Positions 30,682 through 40,200 of a stretch of DNA of 64,000 nt are shown here, piece by piece. The stretch's first letter is position 1; each line of letters opens with the position of its first letter. The stretch comes from Pseudocitrobacter vendiensis (GTDB lineage Bacteria > Pseudomonadota > Gammaproteobacteria > Enterobacterales > Enterobacteriaceae). The stretch is from contig NZ_CALSBS010000001.1 of assembly GCF_943590815.1 (NCBI RefSeq), positions 124,001-188,000 of the forward strand, given 5' to 3'. The notes under the pieces are model-generated. The model saw nothing but the letters and a program-made list of their open reading frames with translations, did no database searches and had not been told where the DNA came from. The translations under genes were made by a program, and so were the position numbers.

Positions 30682-31014
30682 ATGAAAAAAACAGTGATGA
30701 TTGCTGCGCTGGTCGCGACGCTGGCAGGTTGCGCCCAGTCTGAAGCACCGAAAGAAGATACGCGTTTAAAAGATGCCTATAGTGCCTGTATCAACACCGC
30801 GGAAGGCTCGCCGGAAAAAATCGAAGCCTGCCAGCAGGTGCTGAACGTGCTGAAGCAGGAGAAGGCGCATCAGCAGTTTGCTAATCAGGAAACTGTGCGG
30901 GTAAGCGATTACCAGGCGTGCATTCTGGCGAGAAAAACCGGTAACGATCAGGCTGTGAAGAAAGATTGCGGGTTAATCTGGCAGGAAATTCGCAGTAATA
31001 ATACTCCCCGTTAA
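30682..31014 (+). CDS. chiQ: Lipoprotein ChiQ (YbfN)
   Basis: A 110-residue protein with a lipoprotein signal peptide and lipobox LAGC (Cys at about residue 16), followed by a Cys-containing periplasmic domain. The start is the ATG at 30682; a GTG at 30661 in frame would add seven residues before the Lys-Lys of the signal peptide and is unlikely. It follows chiP by about 50 bp and is likely co-transcribed. The function in chitosugar uptake is unproven. Confidence 0.92.
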   Translation: MKKTVMIAALVATLAGCAQSEAPKEDTRLKDAYSACINTAEGSPEKIEACQQVLNVLKQEKAHQQFANQETVRVSDYQACILARKTGNDQAVKKDCGLIWQEIRSNNTPR

Positions 31015-31020
31015 GATAAC

Positions 31021-31050
31021 GTGCCCGATAAGCTTGCTTGTCGGGCACGG
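31021..31050. terminator. Hairpin between chiQ and the HAD gene
   Basis: The inverted repeat GTGCCCGATAAG...CTTGTCGGGCAC lies between convergent stops. It lacks a T-run on either strand, so it is a weak or Rho-assisted terminator at best. Confidence 0.55.
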
Positions 31051-31067
31051 CTGCATGAATGTGCAAA

Positions 31068-31766
31068 CTAAGCGGGTATCAACATTATCGTATTCCCAGG
31101 TCGAAGCGATAAGACGAATTGTCCTGCCTCATCGGTGTGCCATTGAAGGTGACTGAAATCGATTACGGCACACTCCGGACCACCGTTTTGTAACGCCTCG
31201 CTACCGACGCCAACGCAGTACGTACCCGCGCTGACAGCGGAGGTGATCCCGCTGTGGGAATCTTCAAAAACTAATGCCTTATCTGGTGTGATCCCCAGCC
31301 GCGTTGCCGCCAATAAATAGGGATCAGGCCACGGTTTTCCTCTTTCGACGTCATCACGTTCGACAACGGTTGAAATAGCATCGTCTGCGCCCAGCATATG
31401 AATGACACGATCGATTTTCTTGCGCCAGCCGCTGGTGACGATACCGATTGTGATCCCTGCATGGTGTAGGGCTGTAATAAACTCGGCAACGCCCTTAATG
31501 GGATCGTAATCTGCATTATTTTCTGCATCGATAATGTACTGCTGAACGAACGCCTGATCTTGCAGGGAAAGATCGTTGAATAATGCGTGAATCGTATGTG
31601 GCCCCGGCTGACCATGAATGTGCCGGGCAATATCCGCATCGCTGATATCCCGGTTATAAAGCTTGCCTGCCTCCCTCCATGCCTTTTCAATCACGAGGTT
31701 AGAATCGATCAACACGCCATCCATATCAAAAAGGACAGCAGTCAGTACGGGCATCGCTTGAGTCAT
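31068..31766 (-). CDS. HAD-superfamily phosphatase, beta-phosphoglucomutase-like
   Basis: The 232-residue protein has a complete HAD catalytic set: motif I DMDGVLIDS (about residues 13-21), motif II Thr/Ser in IVTSGW, motif III Lys in GKPWPDPY, and motif IV VFEDSHSGI. A helical C1 cap lies between motifs I and II, as in sugar-phosphate phosphatases and phosphoglucomutases. The substrate cannot be told. The start at 31766 (MTQAMPVL) has AGGGGGAAAA upstream; the longer open frame has no support. It is divergent from a LysR regulator, which may control it. E. coli K-12 has no gene here. Confidence 0.85.
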   Translation of the reverse strand: MTQAMPVLTAVLFDMDGVLIDSNLVIEKAWREAGKLYNRDISDADIARHIHGQPGPHTIHALFNDLSLQDQAFVQQYIIDAENNADYDPIKGVAEFITALHHAGITIGIVTSGWRKKIDRVIHMLGADDAISTVVERDDVERGKPWPDPYLLAATRLGITPDKALVFEDSHSGITSAVSAGTYCVGVGSEALQNGGPECAVIDFSHLQWHTDEAGQFVLSLRPGNTIMLIPA

Positions 31767-31873
31767 TTTTCCCCCTGTATCTTCTGAAAACATCCTGTGA
31801 CTTTTTATGGATAATCGGTTGAAACAGAGGCTATGTATAATGCTATTTTTTCGCGCAGGGATAAAAAACGGGA

Positions 31874-32740
31874 ATGGAAAATCGCCGACTACAGGCATTT
31901 GTTACGCTCGCGGAGCAGGGGAATTACCATGCCGCTGCAGATGCGTTGTGTATCACTCAGCCTGCGTTAAGCAAACAGATCCAGGCGTTGGAGCACGATT
32001 TGAATTTGGTGCTTTTTACCCGCGGACGTCATGGCGCAACGTTGACACCTCAGGGAAAATTGTTCTATCCCGAGGCGTGCGAATTTCTGGTGCGTTACCG
32101 CGAATTGCGGAAATTTGCCGGGGATATCAAACGGGGGGCGACAGCCAAACTCGCCCTCGGGTTTGGGCTATCGACATATTCTCTTACGCCGCAATGGATT
32201 AATACTTTTCAGGCGCGTTTTCCTGATGTCACCGTCTCGCTCAACAACATTCCTTCAAGTGTGCAGTGCCGAATGCTGCTCGAAGGAGCGCTGCATATTG
32301 GTTTCTTGCGGCTGCCCGTTCTGCCGCCTCTGTCACATTTTGTGATTAAACAGGAGCGTCTGGTGCTTGCCGTTCCCGCGAATGCGTCTGTAAAAGAAGG
32401 GTTACATCATCTTGTTGAACACTATCCGTTATTACGACTGAGTACGCACGCCGCGCCGTGTCTGGCTGAGCAGGTTCGCATCATCCTCGCCGAGCAGTTT
32501 CCCGATGTGCATGCGGTATCCGTTTCCGACGATATGCATTCTTTACTGGCGCTGATCGGTGGCGGTAACGGTATTGCCTTTTTGCCTGAGAGTATCTGTA
32601 ACGTTCTGCCCGCCGGGGTAAAAATGGTCGAACTGGCTAATGTCAAAGTGGGGTGGGAAATTGCGATGGCCTGGGATCCTACGCGAGAGCATGAAGGACG
32701 GGACAATTTTCTGCGGATGGTGATGGAAATGAAGCCATAG
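31874..32740 (+). CDS. LysR-family transcriptional regulator
   Basis: The 288-residue protein has the N-terminal LysR HTH (about residues 1-60, with ALCITQPALSKQIQALE) and a periplasmic-binding-protein-like effector domain (about 90-285). It is divergent from the HAD phosphatase with a 107 bp gap, the usual LysR layout, so the HAD gene is the likely target. In Salmonella the place next to fur is occupied by tcuR of the tricarballylate operon; whether this protein is related to TcuR cannot be decided here. It ends at a terminator shared with fur. Confidence 0.88.
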   Translation: MENRRLQAFVTLAEQGNYHAAADALCITQPALSKQIQALEHDLNLVLFTRGRHGATLTPQGKLFYPEACEFLVRYRELRKFAGDIKRGATAKLALGFGLSTYSLTPQWINTFQARFPDVTVSLNNIPSSVQCRMLLEGALHIGFLRLPVLPPLSHFVIKQERLVLAVPANASVKEGLHHLVEHYPLLRLSTHAAPCLAEQVRIILAEQFPDVHAVSVSDDMHSLLALIGGGNGIAFLPESICNVLPAGVKMVELANVKVGWEIAMAWDPTREHEGRDNFLRMVMEMKP

Positions 32741-32752
32741 ACCACCATAAAA

Positions 32753-32775
32753 AACCAGCCCGTAAGCTGGTTTTG
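32753..32775. terminator. Bidirectional terminator between lysR and fur
   Basis: AAAACCAGC-CCGTAA-GCTGGTTTT lies between convergent stops with A and T runs on both sides. Confidence 0.85.
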
Positions 32776-32792
32776 TCATTTCAGTGTGAAAA

Positions 32793-33245
32793 TTACTTCT
32801 CTACGCCATCGTGCGCGTGTTCATCTTCGCGGCAATCGCCTTCAGCGCAGTGACCATACAGGTACAGGCTGTGGTTGGTTAAGCGGATACCGTGTTTTGC
32901 GGCAATTTCACGCTGGCGAGCTTCGATGGAATCATCGCTGAATTCGATAACCTTGCCGCAGTCGAGGCAGATCAGGTGATCGTGATGGTGTTGTTGAGTC
33001 AGTTCGAAAACGGACTTACCGCCTTCAAAATTATGGCGCGTTACGATGCCCGCATCATCAAACTGGTTCAGAACACGATAGACGGTCGCCAGACCAATCT
33101 CTTCACCCATGTCGATCAGGCGTTTATATAAGTCTTCCGCGCTGACATGGTGATTGTCTGGTTCCTGAAGCACTTCCAGGATCTTTAACCGGGGAAGTGT
33201 GACTTTCAGGCCAGCCTTCTTTAATGCGGTATTGTTGTCAGTCAT
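32793..33245 (-). CDS. fur: Ferric uptake regulator Fur
   Basis: Fur represses iron acquisition genes when bound to Fe(II). The N-terminal winged helix (MTDNNTALKKAGLKVTLPR...) matches E. coli Fur, followed by the metal site HHHDHLICLDCGK and the C-terminal CAEGDC cysteines. It has 150 residues, ending DEHAHDGVEK, two more than E. coli. Its start overlaps the stop of the short upstream frame uof, so fur translation can be coupled to it. Confidence 0.97.
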   Translation of the reverse strand: MTDNNTALKKAGLKVTLPRLKILEVLQEPDNHHVSAEDLYKRLIDMGEEIGLATVYRVLNQFDDAGIVTRHNFEGGKSVFELTQQHHHDHLICLDCGKVIEFSDDSIEARQREIAAKHGIRLTNHSLYLYGHCAEGDCREDEHAHDGVEK

Positions 33246-33327
33246 GCGGAATCTGTCCTGTTGCTAAACGATTGACTTCCAAACGCGGAAGTATCACAGA
33301 GAGTGCACCGAGTGTAATGCGTCTCAT
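33238..33327 (-). CDS. uof: Uof leader peptide upstream of fur
   Basis: A 29-codon frame starting ATGAGACGCATTACA reads MRRITLGALSVILPRLEV... and stops (TGA) at 33238, eight bases into fur, giving overlapping, coupled translation. In E. coli a frame of about this length (uof) lets the RyhB sRNA control fur indirectly. The position, length and overlap fit. I did not verify RyhB pairing. Confidence 0.75.
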   Translation of the reverse strand: MRRITLGALSVILPRLEVNRLATGQIPHD

Positions 33328-33526
33328 TATAGAATGACGCCTTCTAAATGAAAACAGCAAGACCCAGGCGAATAAAGATTTCGAAAACGAGGCTTGACCA
33401 GCAAACTCGCTAAATTCAGAAGATATTGTACAGATTTGCGCTCAAAAGTTAAAAAATTGTAGCTATTATTTTGATTGCTTTTACCTATTAATGCGGTGTG
33501 ATTTAACAATCACACCGCAACAAACA

Positions 33527-34057
33527 TCAGGCGTTTTTGATCTCTTCCAGATGCAGCTCTTCGGAGACCTGTTTAACCCATTTTTCTACACGTTCAGCGG
33601 TCAGTTCCGGCTGACGATCTTCATCAATAGCCAGACCCACGAAGTGATCGTCATCAGCCAGGCCTTTAGAGGCCTCGAAGTGGTAACCGGCTGTTGGCCA
33701 ATGGCCGACGATGGTTGCACCGCGCGGTTCAATGATGTCGCGAATAGTGCCCAGCGCATCACAGAAGTATTCCGCATAGTCTTCCTGGTCGCCGCAGCCG
33801 AACAGTGCAACCAGTTTGCCATTGAAATCAACTTCTTCCAGCGTCGGGAAGAAATCATCCCAGTCGCACTGCGCTTCACCGTAGTACCAGGTAGGGATAC
33901 CCAGCAGCAGAATGTCGAATGCAGCCAGGTCTTCTTTGCTGCTCTTGGCAATGTCATGCACGTCGGCAACGTCTTTACCAAGCTGTTTCTGAATCATTTT
34001 TGCGATATTTTCGGTATTGCCGGTGTCGCTACCAAAGAAAATGCCAACGATTGCCAT
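33527..34057 (-). CDS. fldA: Flavodoxin 1
   Basis: FldA is the FMN electron carrier for biotin synthase, MetH reactivation, anaerobic RNR activation and IspG/IspH. The phosphate-binding loop GSDTGNTENIAK (about residues 9-20) and the FMN-flanking segments around WYYGEAQCDWDDF and FGCGDQEDY are intact. At 176 residues it is as in E. coli. The gap to fur (33328-33526) is AT-rich and holds the fur/uof promoter. Confidence 0.97.
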   Translation of the reverse strand: MAIVGIFFGSDTGNTENIAKMIQKQLGKDVADVHDIAKSSKEDLAAFDILLLGIPTWYYGEAQCDWDDFFPTLEEVDFNGKLVALFGCGDQEDYAEYFCDALGTIRDIIEPRGATIVGHWPTAGYHFEASKGLADDDHFVGLAIDEDRQPELTAERVEKWVKQVSEELHLEEIKNA

Positions 34058-34207
34058 GAGTTAAATAACCTCTTGAAACTTAATGATATGGTGGTGGCGT
34101 ATTGCCCACAGATAAGGGCAATCATAGCAGAACAGAGAAGGGTGCGGAATCAGCAATCGTACCGGACTGCACACTCTGCTACATGAAAGCGGGATTTTAT
34201 GAAATTT

Positions 34208-34501
34208 TCAGAGCTTTTCCTGCGCGCGAAGCAGGGCTAACTGGCTCATCAGAATCTCTTCGATAAGCTCACTGCGACTCATATCGCGCGCGGTTGCCAG
34301 TTCGTTCAGGGCATCTACCGCATCGCTATTGAGTTTCAGTTCGACACGCTTCAGGCCGCGAACTTTATCGCGTTTTAATTGATTACGCTTATTGATGCGC
34401 AGCTGTTCGTCACGCGAAAGCGGATTGGTTTTGGGTCTTCCCGGCCGACGCTCATTTGCGAACAAATCAATTGTCGTGCGGTCCGTTTGTTCTTTTGCCA
34501 T
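34208..34501 (-). CDS. ybfE: YbfE, ribbon-helix-helix-type small protein
   Basis: The 97-residue protein matches E. coli YbfE (MAKEQTDRTTIDLF...). It has a very basic middle (RINKRNQLKRDKVRGLKRVE) followed by a helix-rich end (DAVDALNELATARDMSRSELIEE) that looks like a ribbon-helix-helix DNA-binding fold. In E. coli ybfE is a LexA-regulated gene; I did not find a convincing CTG-N10-CAG box immediately upstream here. It lies between fldA and ybfF on the same strand. Confidence 0.9.
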   Translation of the reverse strand: MAKEQTDRTTIDLFANERRPGRPKTNPLSRDEQLRINKRNQLKRDKVRGLKRVELKLNSDAVDALNELATARDMSRSELIEEILMSQLALLRAQEKL

Positions 34502-34630
34502 GGTTCAGAGTGACTTCGGGGAAACAAGCTACCGGGAAACGCCCGGTGCAGACAGCGCGCAATCATACATCACCGCAACCGACACGCCAACGACCACGGC
34601 CATAATGGCGCGCGGTCGTTGAGTTTTTAA

Positions 34631-35395
34631 TCAGTCTGCTAAATATCGACGAATAGCGCGCAGCACCGCGTCCGGTTTTTCTGCATGCACCCAGTGACCA
34701 GCGCCTGCAATGACGTGTGCGCGTGCCTGCGGGAATTGCGAGAGCAGGTCGTCACGGTAAGTTTCGGTAACATAAGGGGAATTTCCGCCGGGGATAAACA
34801 GTGCCGGATGATCCCACGCCGGAATCGTCTCCCAGCCGACGATGTGCGGGTACTGATCCCACAGGACCGGTACGTTGAAGCGCCACTCGCCGTCGACAAA
34901 CGACTTCAGCAGAAATTGAATCACGCCTTCTTCGGCTAAATATTCGCGCATCACGGTTGCAGCCTGCTGGCGCGAGGAGACCCCCGCGCTGGTGACCGCG
35001 TTAATTGCCGCAAAAATCTCATCGTGTCGTCGCACCTGGTAGTCCACCGGCGCGATATCAATGGCGACCAGATTATCGATGCGTTCCGGGGCCAGCGCGG
35101 TCAGGGCCATCACCGCTTTGCCGCCCATCGAGTGACCAATCACCGTGGCTTTCTCGATGTTATGGGCGTCGAGGGTATCCAGCAGATCCTGGGCCATCGC
35201 CGGGTAGGTCATTTCGTTTGCTCGCGGAGAAAGACCATGGTTACGCATATCCACTTGCAGAATATCGTGGTCGGTCACCAGGTCGCGCGCCAGCACGCCG
35301 AGGTTGTCCAGGCTGCCAAAAAGGCCGTGAACGAGCAGAATGGGGGAATTATTGTGCAGGTTTTGTGCAGTTTGCGCTCGGGTATTCAATTTCAT
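34631..35395 (-). CDS. ybfF: Alpha/beta hydrolase (esterase) YbfF
   Basis: Acyl-CoA esterase-type alpha/beta hydrolase of 254 residues. The oxyanion region LVHGLFGS, the nucleophile elbow GHSMGGK (Ser at about 89) and the catalytic His in AGAGHWVHAEKP are present. It matches E. coli YbfF throughout. It is divergent from seqA over a 183 bp control region. A hairpin at 34589-34620 lies just past the stop. Confidence 0.94.
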   Translation of the reverse strand: MKLNTRAQTAQNLHNNSPILLVHGLFGSLDNLGVLARDLVTDHDILQVDMRNHGLSPRANEMTYPAMAQDLLDTLDAHNIEKATVIGHSMGGKAVMALTALAPERIDNLVAIDIAPVDYQVRRHDEIFAAINAVTSAGVSSRQQAATVMREYLAEEGVIQFLLKSFVDGEWRFNVPVLWDQYPHIVGWETIPAWDHPALFIPGGNSPYVTETYRDDLLSQFPQARAHVIAGAGHWVHAEKPDAVLRAIRRYLAD

Positions 35396-35578
35396 AGCAA
35401 AGTTCTTTTTTTCGCTCTGTCGGGTTAGGGTATTATGTTGGACATTCTCACGTTCAGGGGCAAGATACGATTTTTATCCCATTTTTGCCGCTATCCTGGT
35501 ATGACGCTATCCGCTGTTGGGTTTTGAACATATAATCCCAGCAACTTGTATTCAGAAAAATAATTGCACTGGATTAAG

Positions 35579-36136
35579 ATGAAAACGATCGAAGTTGATG
35601 ACGAACTCTATCGCTATATTGCCGCCCACACACTGCACATTGGCGAGAGCGCATCTGACATTTTACGGCGGATGCTGAAGTTTACCGCCGCATCACAACC
35701 TGTTGTTGCTGCTCCGGTTGCCAAAACTGAAGTTGCGCCTGCTCAGGTTGCTCCAGTTGCCGAGGTAAAACCGGTTAAAACCGCGAAAGACAAAGTTCGT
35801 GCTATGCGTGAACTGCTGCTCTCTGACGAATACGCTGAGCAGAAAAAAGCCGTCAATCGCTTTATGCTGATCCTGACGACGCTCTACAAACTGGATAACA
35901 ACGCGTTTGCCGAGGCGACGGAATCGCTTCACGGGCGTACGCGTGTCTACTTTGCCGCCAATGAGCAAACCCTGCTGAAAAACGGTAATCAGACTAAACC
36001 GAAACAGGTACCGGAAACCCCATATTGGGTGATTACGAATACCAACAACGGTCGTAAATGCAGTATGGTGGAACACATTATGCAATTTATGCAGTTCCCC
36101 GCTGAATTAATCGAAAAGGTATGCGGCACAATCTAA
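35579..36136 (+). CDS. seqA: Negative modulator of replication initiation SeqA
   Basis: SeqA binds hemimethylated GATC sites and sequesters oriC. The start at 35579 (MKTIEVDDELYRYIA) gives 185 residues. The N-terminal oligomerisation domain (1-35) is joined by a Pro/Ala/Val-rich linker (about 36-70) to the C-terminal DNA-binding domain with HGRTRVYFA and NTNNGRKCSM. The linker is longer than in my memory of the 181-residue E. coli protein. It is followed by pgm after 24 bp, so the two are co-transcribed. Confidence 0.95.
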   Translation: MKTIEVDDELYRYIAAHTLHIGESASDILRRMLKFTAASQPVVAAPVAKTEVAPAQVAPVAEVKPVKTAKDKVRAMRELLLSDEYAEQKKAVNRFMLILTTLYKLDNNAFAEATESLHGRTRVYFAANEQTLLKNGNQTKPKQVPETPYWVITNTNNGRKCSMVEHIMQFMQFPAELIEKVCGTI

Positions 36137-36160
36137 CCCTTGCATAAGAAGGATCAAGCA

Positions 36161-37801
36161 ATGGCAATCCATAACCGTGCGGGCCAACCTGCACAACAGA
36201 GTGATTTGATTAACGTCGCCCAACTGACGTCTCAGTACTACGTGCTGAAACCGGAAGTGGGTAACGCAGAGCATGCAGTGAAGTTCGGTACTTCCGGACA
36301 CCGTGGTAGTGCGGCGCGCCAGAGTTTTAATGAACCTCATATTCTGGCGATCGCGCAGGCTATCGCCGAAGATCGTGCGAAAAACGGCATTACCGGTCCT
36401 TGCTTCGTCGGTAAAGATACCCACGCGCTCTCTGAACCGGCGTTTATCTCGGTGCTCGAAGTGCTCGCGGCAAACGGTGTGGATGTCATTGTGCAGGAAA
36501 ATAACGGCTTTACGCCGACGCCTGCTGTGTCGAATGCGATTCTGGTCCACAACAAAAAGGGTGGCCCACTGGCTGACGGTATTGTGATTACGCCGTCTCA
36601 CAACCCGCCGGAAGATGGCGGTATCAAATACAACCCGCCTAACGGTGGCCCGGCCGATACTAACGTCACCAAAGTAGTGGAAGATCGCGCCAATGCGCTG
36701 TTGGCCGATGGCCTGAAAGGCGTAAAACGTATTTCTCTGGAAGCCGCGCTGGCGTCCGGTCATGTGAAAGAGATGGACCTGGTTCAGCCGTTCATCGAAG
36801 GGCTGGCGGATATCGTCGATATGGCGGCTATCCAGAAAGCGGGCCTGACGCTGGGCGTCGATCCGCTGGGGGGTTCCGGTATCGAATACTGGAAACGTAT
36901 CGGCGAATACTACAAGCTGAATCTGACCATCGTTAACGACCAGGTTGACCAGACTTTCCGCTTTATGCATCTCGACAAAGATGGCGCAATCCGCATGGAC
37001 TGCTCCTCCGAGTGCGCGATGGCGGGCCTGCTGGCGCTGCGCGATAAGTTTGACCTCGCGTTCGCCAACGACCCGGACTACGACCGTCACGGTATCGTCA
37101 CGCCTGCGGGCCTGATGAATCCGAACCACTATCTGGCGGTTGCCATCAACTACCTGTTCCAGCACCGTCCGCAGTGGGGCAAAGACGTCGCCGTAGGTAA
37201 AACGCTGGTGTCTTCCGCAATGATCGACCGTGTAGTTAACGATCTGGGCCGCAAGCTGGTGGAAGTACCGGTGGGCTTCAAATGGTTCGTGGATGGCCTG
37301 TTTGACGGCAGCTTCGGTTTTGGCGGCGAAGAGAGCGCCGGGGCTTCTTTCCTGCGCTTCGATGGTACCCCATGGTCCACCGATAAAGACGGCATCATCA
37401 TGTGCCTGCTGGCAGCGGAAATCACCGCCGTTACAGGTAAGAACCCGCAAGAGCATTACAACGAACTGGCAAAACGCTTCGGTGCGCCAAGCTACAACCG
37501 TTTGCAGGCGGGGGCGACGTCTGCGCAGAAAGCGGCATTGTCTAAACTCTCCCCAGAGATGGTGAGCGCCAGCACGCTGGCAGGCGATCCGATCACCGCA
37601 CGTCTGACGGCGGCACCGGGTAACGGCGCATCCATCGGCGGTCTGAAAGTGATGACCGACAACGGCTGGTTCGCCGCACGTCCGTCAGGCACGGAAGACG
37701 CGTATAAAATCTACTGCGAAAGCTTCCTCGGCGAAGAACACCGCAAGCAGATTGAGAAAGAAGCGGTTGAGATTGTCAGTGAAGTGCTGAAAAACGCGTA
37801 A
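36161..37801 (+). CDS. pgm: Phosphoglucomutase (alpha-D-glucose)
   Basis: Pgm interconverts glucose-1-P and glucose-6-P. From the ATG at 36161 (AAGGATCAAGCA upstream) it has 546 residues. The family motifs are visible: active-site serine loop [11 protein letters not shown] (about 146), metal loop DPDYDRHG (about 305), sugar-binding GGEESAG, and phosphate-binding [10 protein letters not shown] near the C-terminus. It follows seqA as in E. coli and ends at a strong terminator. Confidence 0.97.
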   Translation: MAIHNRAGQPAQQSDLINVAQLTSQYYVLKPEVGNAEHAVKFGTSGHRGSAARQSFNEPHILAIAQAIAEDRAKNGITGPCFVGKDTHALSEPAFISVLEVLAANGVDVIVQENNGFTPTPAVSNAILVHNKKGGPLADGIVITPSHNPPEDGGIKYNPPNGGPADTNVTKVVEDRANALLADGLKGVKRISLEAALASGHVKEMDLVQPFIEGLADIVDMAAIQKAGLTLGVDPLGGSGIEYWKRIGEYYKLNLTIVNDQVDQTFRFMHLDKDGAIRMDCSSECAMAGLLALRDKFDLAFANDPDYDRHGIVTPAGLMNPNHYLAVAINYLFQHRPQWGKDVAVGKTLVSSAMIDRVVNDLGRKLVEVPVGFKWFVDGLFDGSFGFGGEESAGASFLRFDGTPWSTDKDGIIMCLLAAEITAVTGKNPQEHYNELAKRFGAPSYNRLQAGATSAQKAALSKLSPEMVSASTLAGDPITARLTAAPGNGASIGGLKVMTDNGWFAARPSGTEDAYKIYCESFLGEEHRKQIEKEAVEIVSEVLKNA

Positions 37802-37812
37802 AAGCGAAGAAA

Positions 37813-37842
37813 TAAAAAAGGAGCCGCAAGGCTCCTTTTTTA
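37813..37842. terminator. Terminator of pgm (bidirectional shape)
   Basis: AAAAAAGGAGCC-GCAA-GGCTCCTTTTTT is a perfect hairpin with T-runs on both strands, 12 bp after the pgm stop. Confidence 0.92.
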
Positions 37843-37856
37843 TTGGTGACTGATTA

Positions 37857-37967
<111 letters not shown>

Positions 37968-37995
37968 TGAGCAAAGCGCACTTTGTCAGTCATCT

Positions 37996-38020
37996 AAAGG
38001 AGCCGAAAGGCTCCTTTTAT
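37996..38020. terminator. Second copy of the pgm-type hairpin before speF
   Basis: AAAGGAGCC-GAAA-GGCTCCTTTTAT repeats the pgm terminator with one loop change. Its better T-run is on the plus strand, i.e. facing away from speF, yet it lies just 18 bp past the speF stop. Confidence 0.8.
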
Positions 38021-38037
38021 AATGGCGTGTCGTGCAA

Positions 38038-40200
38038 TTAACTCTCTTTAATCACGTAACACCACACCTCTTTGCGGCCGTCATGTTCCTGGATATAAAC
38101 CCCCTGTAATTCTGGCGCGAAGCCCGGCAGCAGATTGATACCTTCTTCCAGCGCGGCAAAATAGTTCAGCACCGCGCCACCCCAAATTTCGCCAGGTACG
38201 ACGCACAACACGCCCGGTGGGTAAGGAAGTGCGCCTTCAGCCGCAATGCGTCCCTCGGCATTACGCAGAGACACTAAATCCACCTGCCCACGAAGATAGG
38301 CATAGTTGGCTTCCTGAGGGCTCATTACCACGCGCGGTAGATGGGCTTTGCGGAACATCTCCTTTTGCAGTTGTTTAACGTTATTACGGGCGTAGAGATC
38401 GTGCATTTCCTGGCAGAGCTGGCGTAGGGTATATCCGAAGTAACGCTGCTGATGCTGTTTGTACAGGCACGGTAATACGTCAGCAAGCGGAGCATCTTCC
38501 TCAAGTAATTGTTCAAAACGCTCCAGCAGTGCAACCAGTTGTTGCAGTTTTGGCAGGTCTTCTGCTGGCGTCATCAGGAACAAAATCGAGTTCAGGTCGC
38601 ATTTTTCCGGTACAACGTGATTTTCACGCAAGAAGTTCGCCAGAATGGTCGCCGGTACGCCAAACGCTTCGTACTCGCCGGTTTGTGTGTTGATACCCGG
38701 CGTGGTGAGCAGCAGTTTGCAGGGGTCAACAAAGTACTGATGATCGGCATAGCCTTCAAAGGCGTGCCAGCGTTCACCGGGTACAAAATGGAAGAAACGC
38801 AGATCGTTGGCGATAACGTCAGTATCCCAGCTTTGCCATGGCTTAGAGTCGATTGTCTGTGGCACAAACGGGCGAATGTGGCGGCAACGGCTAAGAATCA
38901 ATTTGCGCGCTTCGATGCCATTTTTCACGCAATCCATCCACATTTTTTTCCCACTTTCACCTTTGTGCATCTGCGCGTTGACGTCCAGTGCTGCGAACAG
39001 TGGATAGAACGGGCTGGTGGAAGCATGCATCATAAAGGCGTTGTTCAGGCGTTTATGTGGAACGTAGCGCGGCTGCCCTTTAATGTGGCTGTCTTTTTTG
39101 TGAATTTGCGATGTTTGTGAGAACCCGGCCTGTTGTTTATGCACCGACTGAGTTACCAGTATCCCCGGGTCATTTTCGTTGAGCTTAAGCAGCAGCGGCG
39201 AGCAATCAGCCATCATCGGAATAAATTGTTCATAGCCAACCCAGGCCGAGTCAAAAAGGATGTAGTCGCACAGGGAGCCAATTTTGTCGACAACCTGACG
39301 CGCGTTGTAAATTGTGCCGTCGTAGGTTCCTAACTGAATAATAGCCAGACGGAAAGGTCGCTTTTCCTGCGCACGAGCGGGAGCCACTTCAGCGATTAAT
39401 TCACGCAGGTAACTCTCTTCGAAGCAGTGAGCGTCAATTCCGCCGATAAAGCCGTAAGGATTACGCGTGGTTTCCAGATAAACGGGCGTCGCACCGGCTT
39501 GAAGCAGTGCGCCGTGGTGGTTGGATTTATGGTTATTGCGATCGAAGAGTACTAAATCGCCTGGTGTGAGCAGAGCGTTCAGTACCACTTTGTTCGATGA
39601 GGAGGTCCCATTTAGCACGAAGTAGGTTTTGTCGGCGTTGAACACGTTTGCCGCATGTTGCTGGGCAGTACAGGGCGCCCCTTCATGAATGAGCAGATCG
39701 CCCATCGCGACATCGGCGTTACACAAGTCTGAGCGGAAAAGCGTTTCACCAAAATAGTCGACGAACAGATTCCCCGCAGGATGACGACGGAAGAATTGCC
39801 CTCCCTGATGCCCGGGACAATCGAAGGCGCTGTTACCTTGTTCAACGTAATCGACGAGCACATGAAAGAAAGGAGGGAGAATATTGCTTTCATATTTCAG
39901 TGCCGCGGTTTCAAGTTGCCTTCCTTGATATTCAGCATCTTCTGGGTTTTCTGAGAAAATAGCTGTAATAGATGCCAGGTATTTTTCATGGATATTCTGT
40001 GTGGGCGCTATTGTGACGAAGATTGGTAGTGAATATCCAGTAAGGTTAATGCGATTCAATATTTCATCATTGAGTTCAGCATAACTCAGAACGACGGCAG
40101 CAACATCGACAAAGTTTGCGGTGTCGAGTGGGGTGAACTCGCGGGTTGTGATGAACGCCTGCGGGCAAGCCTTGCCCAGGGCAATTTTTAATTTTTTCAT
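38038..40200 (-). CDS. speF: Inducible ornithine decarboxylase SpeF
   Basis: SpeF decarboxylates ornithine to putrescine with PLP and is acid-inducible. The start at 40200 (MKKLKIALGK, after AAAGGACATC) gives 720 residues; the C-terminus CYVIKES is about a dozen residues shorter than E. coli SpeF. The order is wing domain (1-105), PLP domain with HKQQAGFSQTSQIHKK (Schiff-base Lys in SVHK), and C-terminal domain. The N-terminus and position next to pgm and kdpE favour SpeF over constitutive SpeC. The antiporter gene potE, normally co-transcribed, is absent, and no SpeFL leader is recognised upstream. Confidence 0.92.
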   Translation of the reverse strand: MKKLKIALGKACPQAFITTREFTPLDTANFVDVAAVVLSYAELNDEILNRINLTGYSLPIFVTIAPTQNIHEKYLASITAIFSENPEDAEYQGRQLETAALKYESNILPPFFHVLVDYVEQGNSAFDCPGHQGGQFFRRHPAGNLFVDYFGETLFRSDLCNADVAMGDLLIHEGAPCTAQQHAANVFNADKTYFVLNGTSSSNKVVLNALLTPGDLVLFDRNNHKSNHHGALLQAGATPVYLETTRNPYGFIGGIDAHCFEESYLRELIAEVAPARAQEKRPFRLAIIQLGTYDGTIYNARQVVDKIGSLCDYILFDSAWVGYEQFIPMMADCSPLLLKLNENDPGILVTQSVHKQQAGFSQTSQIHKKDSHIKGQPRYVPHKRLNNAFMMHASTSPFYPLFAALDVNAQMHKGESGKKMWMDCVKNGIEARKLILSRCRHIRPFVPQTIDSKPWQSWDTDVIANDLRFFHFVPGERWHAFEGYADHQYFVDPCKLLLTTPGINTQTGEYEAFGVPATILANFLRENHVVPEKCDLNSILFLMTPAEDLPKLQQLVALLERFEQLLEEDAPLADVLPCLYKQHQQRYFGYTLRQLCQEMHDLYARNNVKQLQKEMFRKAHLPRVVMSPQEANYAYLRGQVDLVSLRNAEGRIAAEGALPYPPGVLCVVPGEIWGGAVLNYFAALEEGINLLPGFAPELQGVYIQEHDGRKEVWCYVIKES

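Noticed and set aside
34502-34560. Expected LexA box upstream of ybfE
   Set aside because: No CTG-N10-CAG sequence of acceptable quality was found by eye, so SOS control is not claimed.
38038-40200. Constitutive ornithine decarboxylase SpeC instead of SpeF
   Set aside because: The N-terminus, the overall match and the position between pgm and kdpE agree with SpeF.
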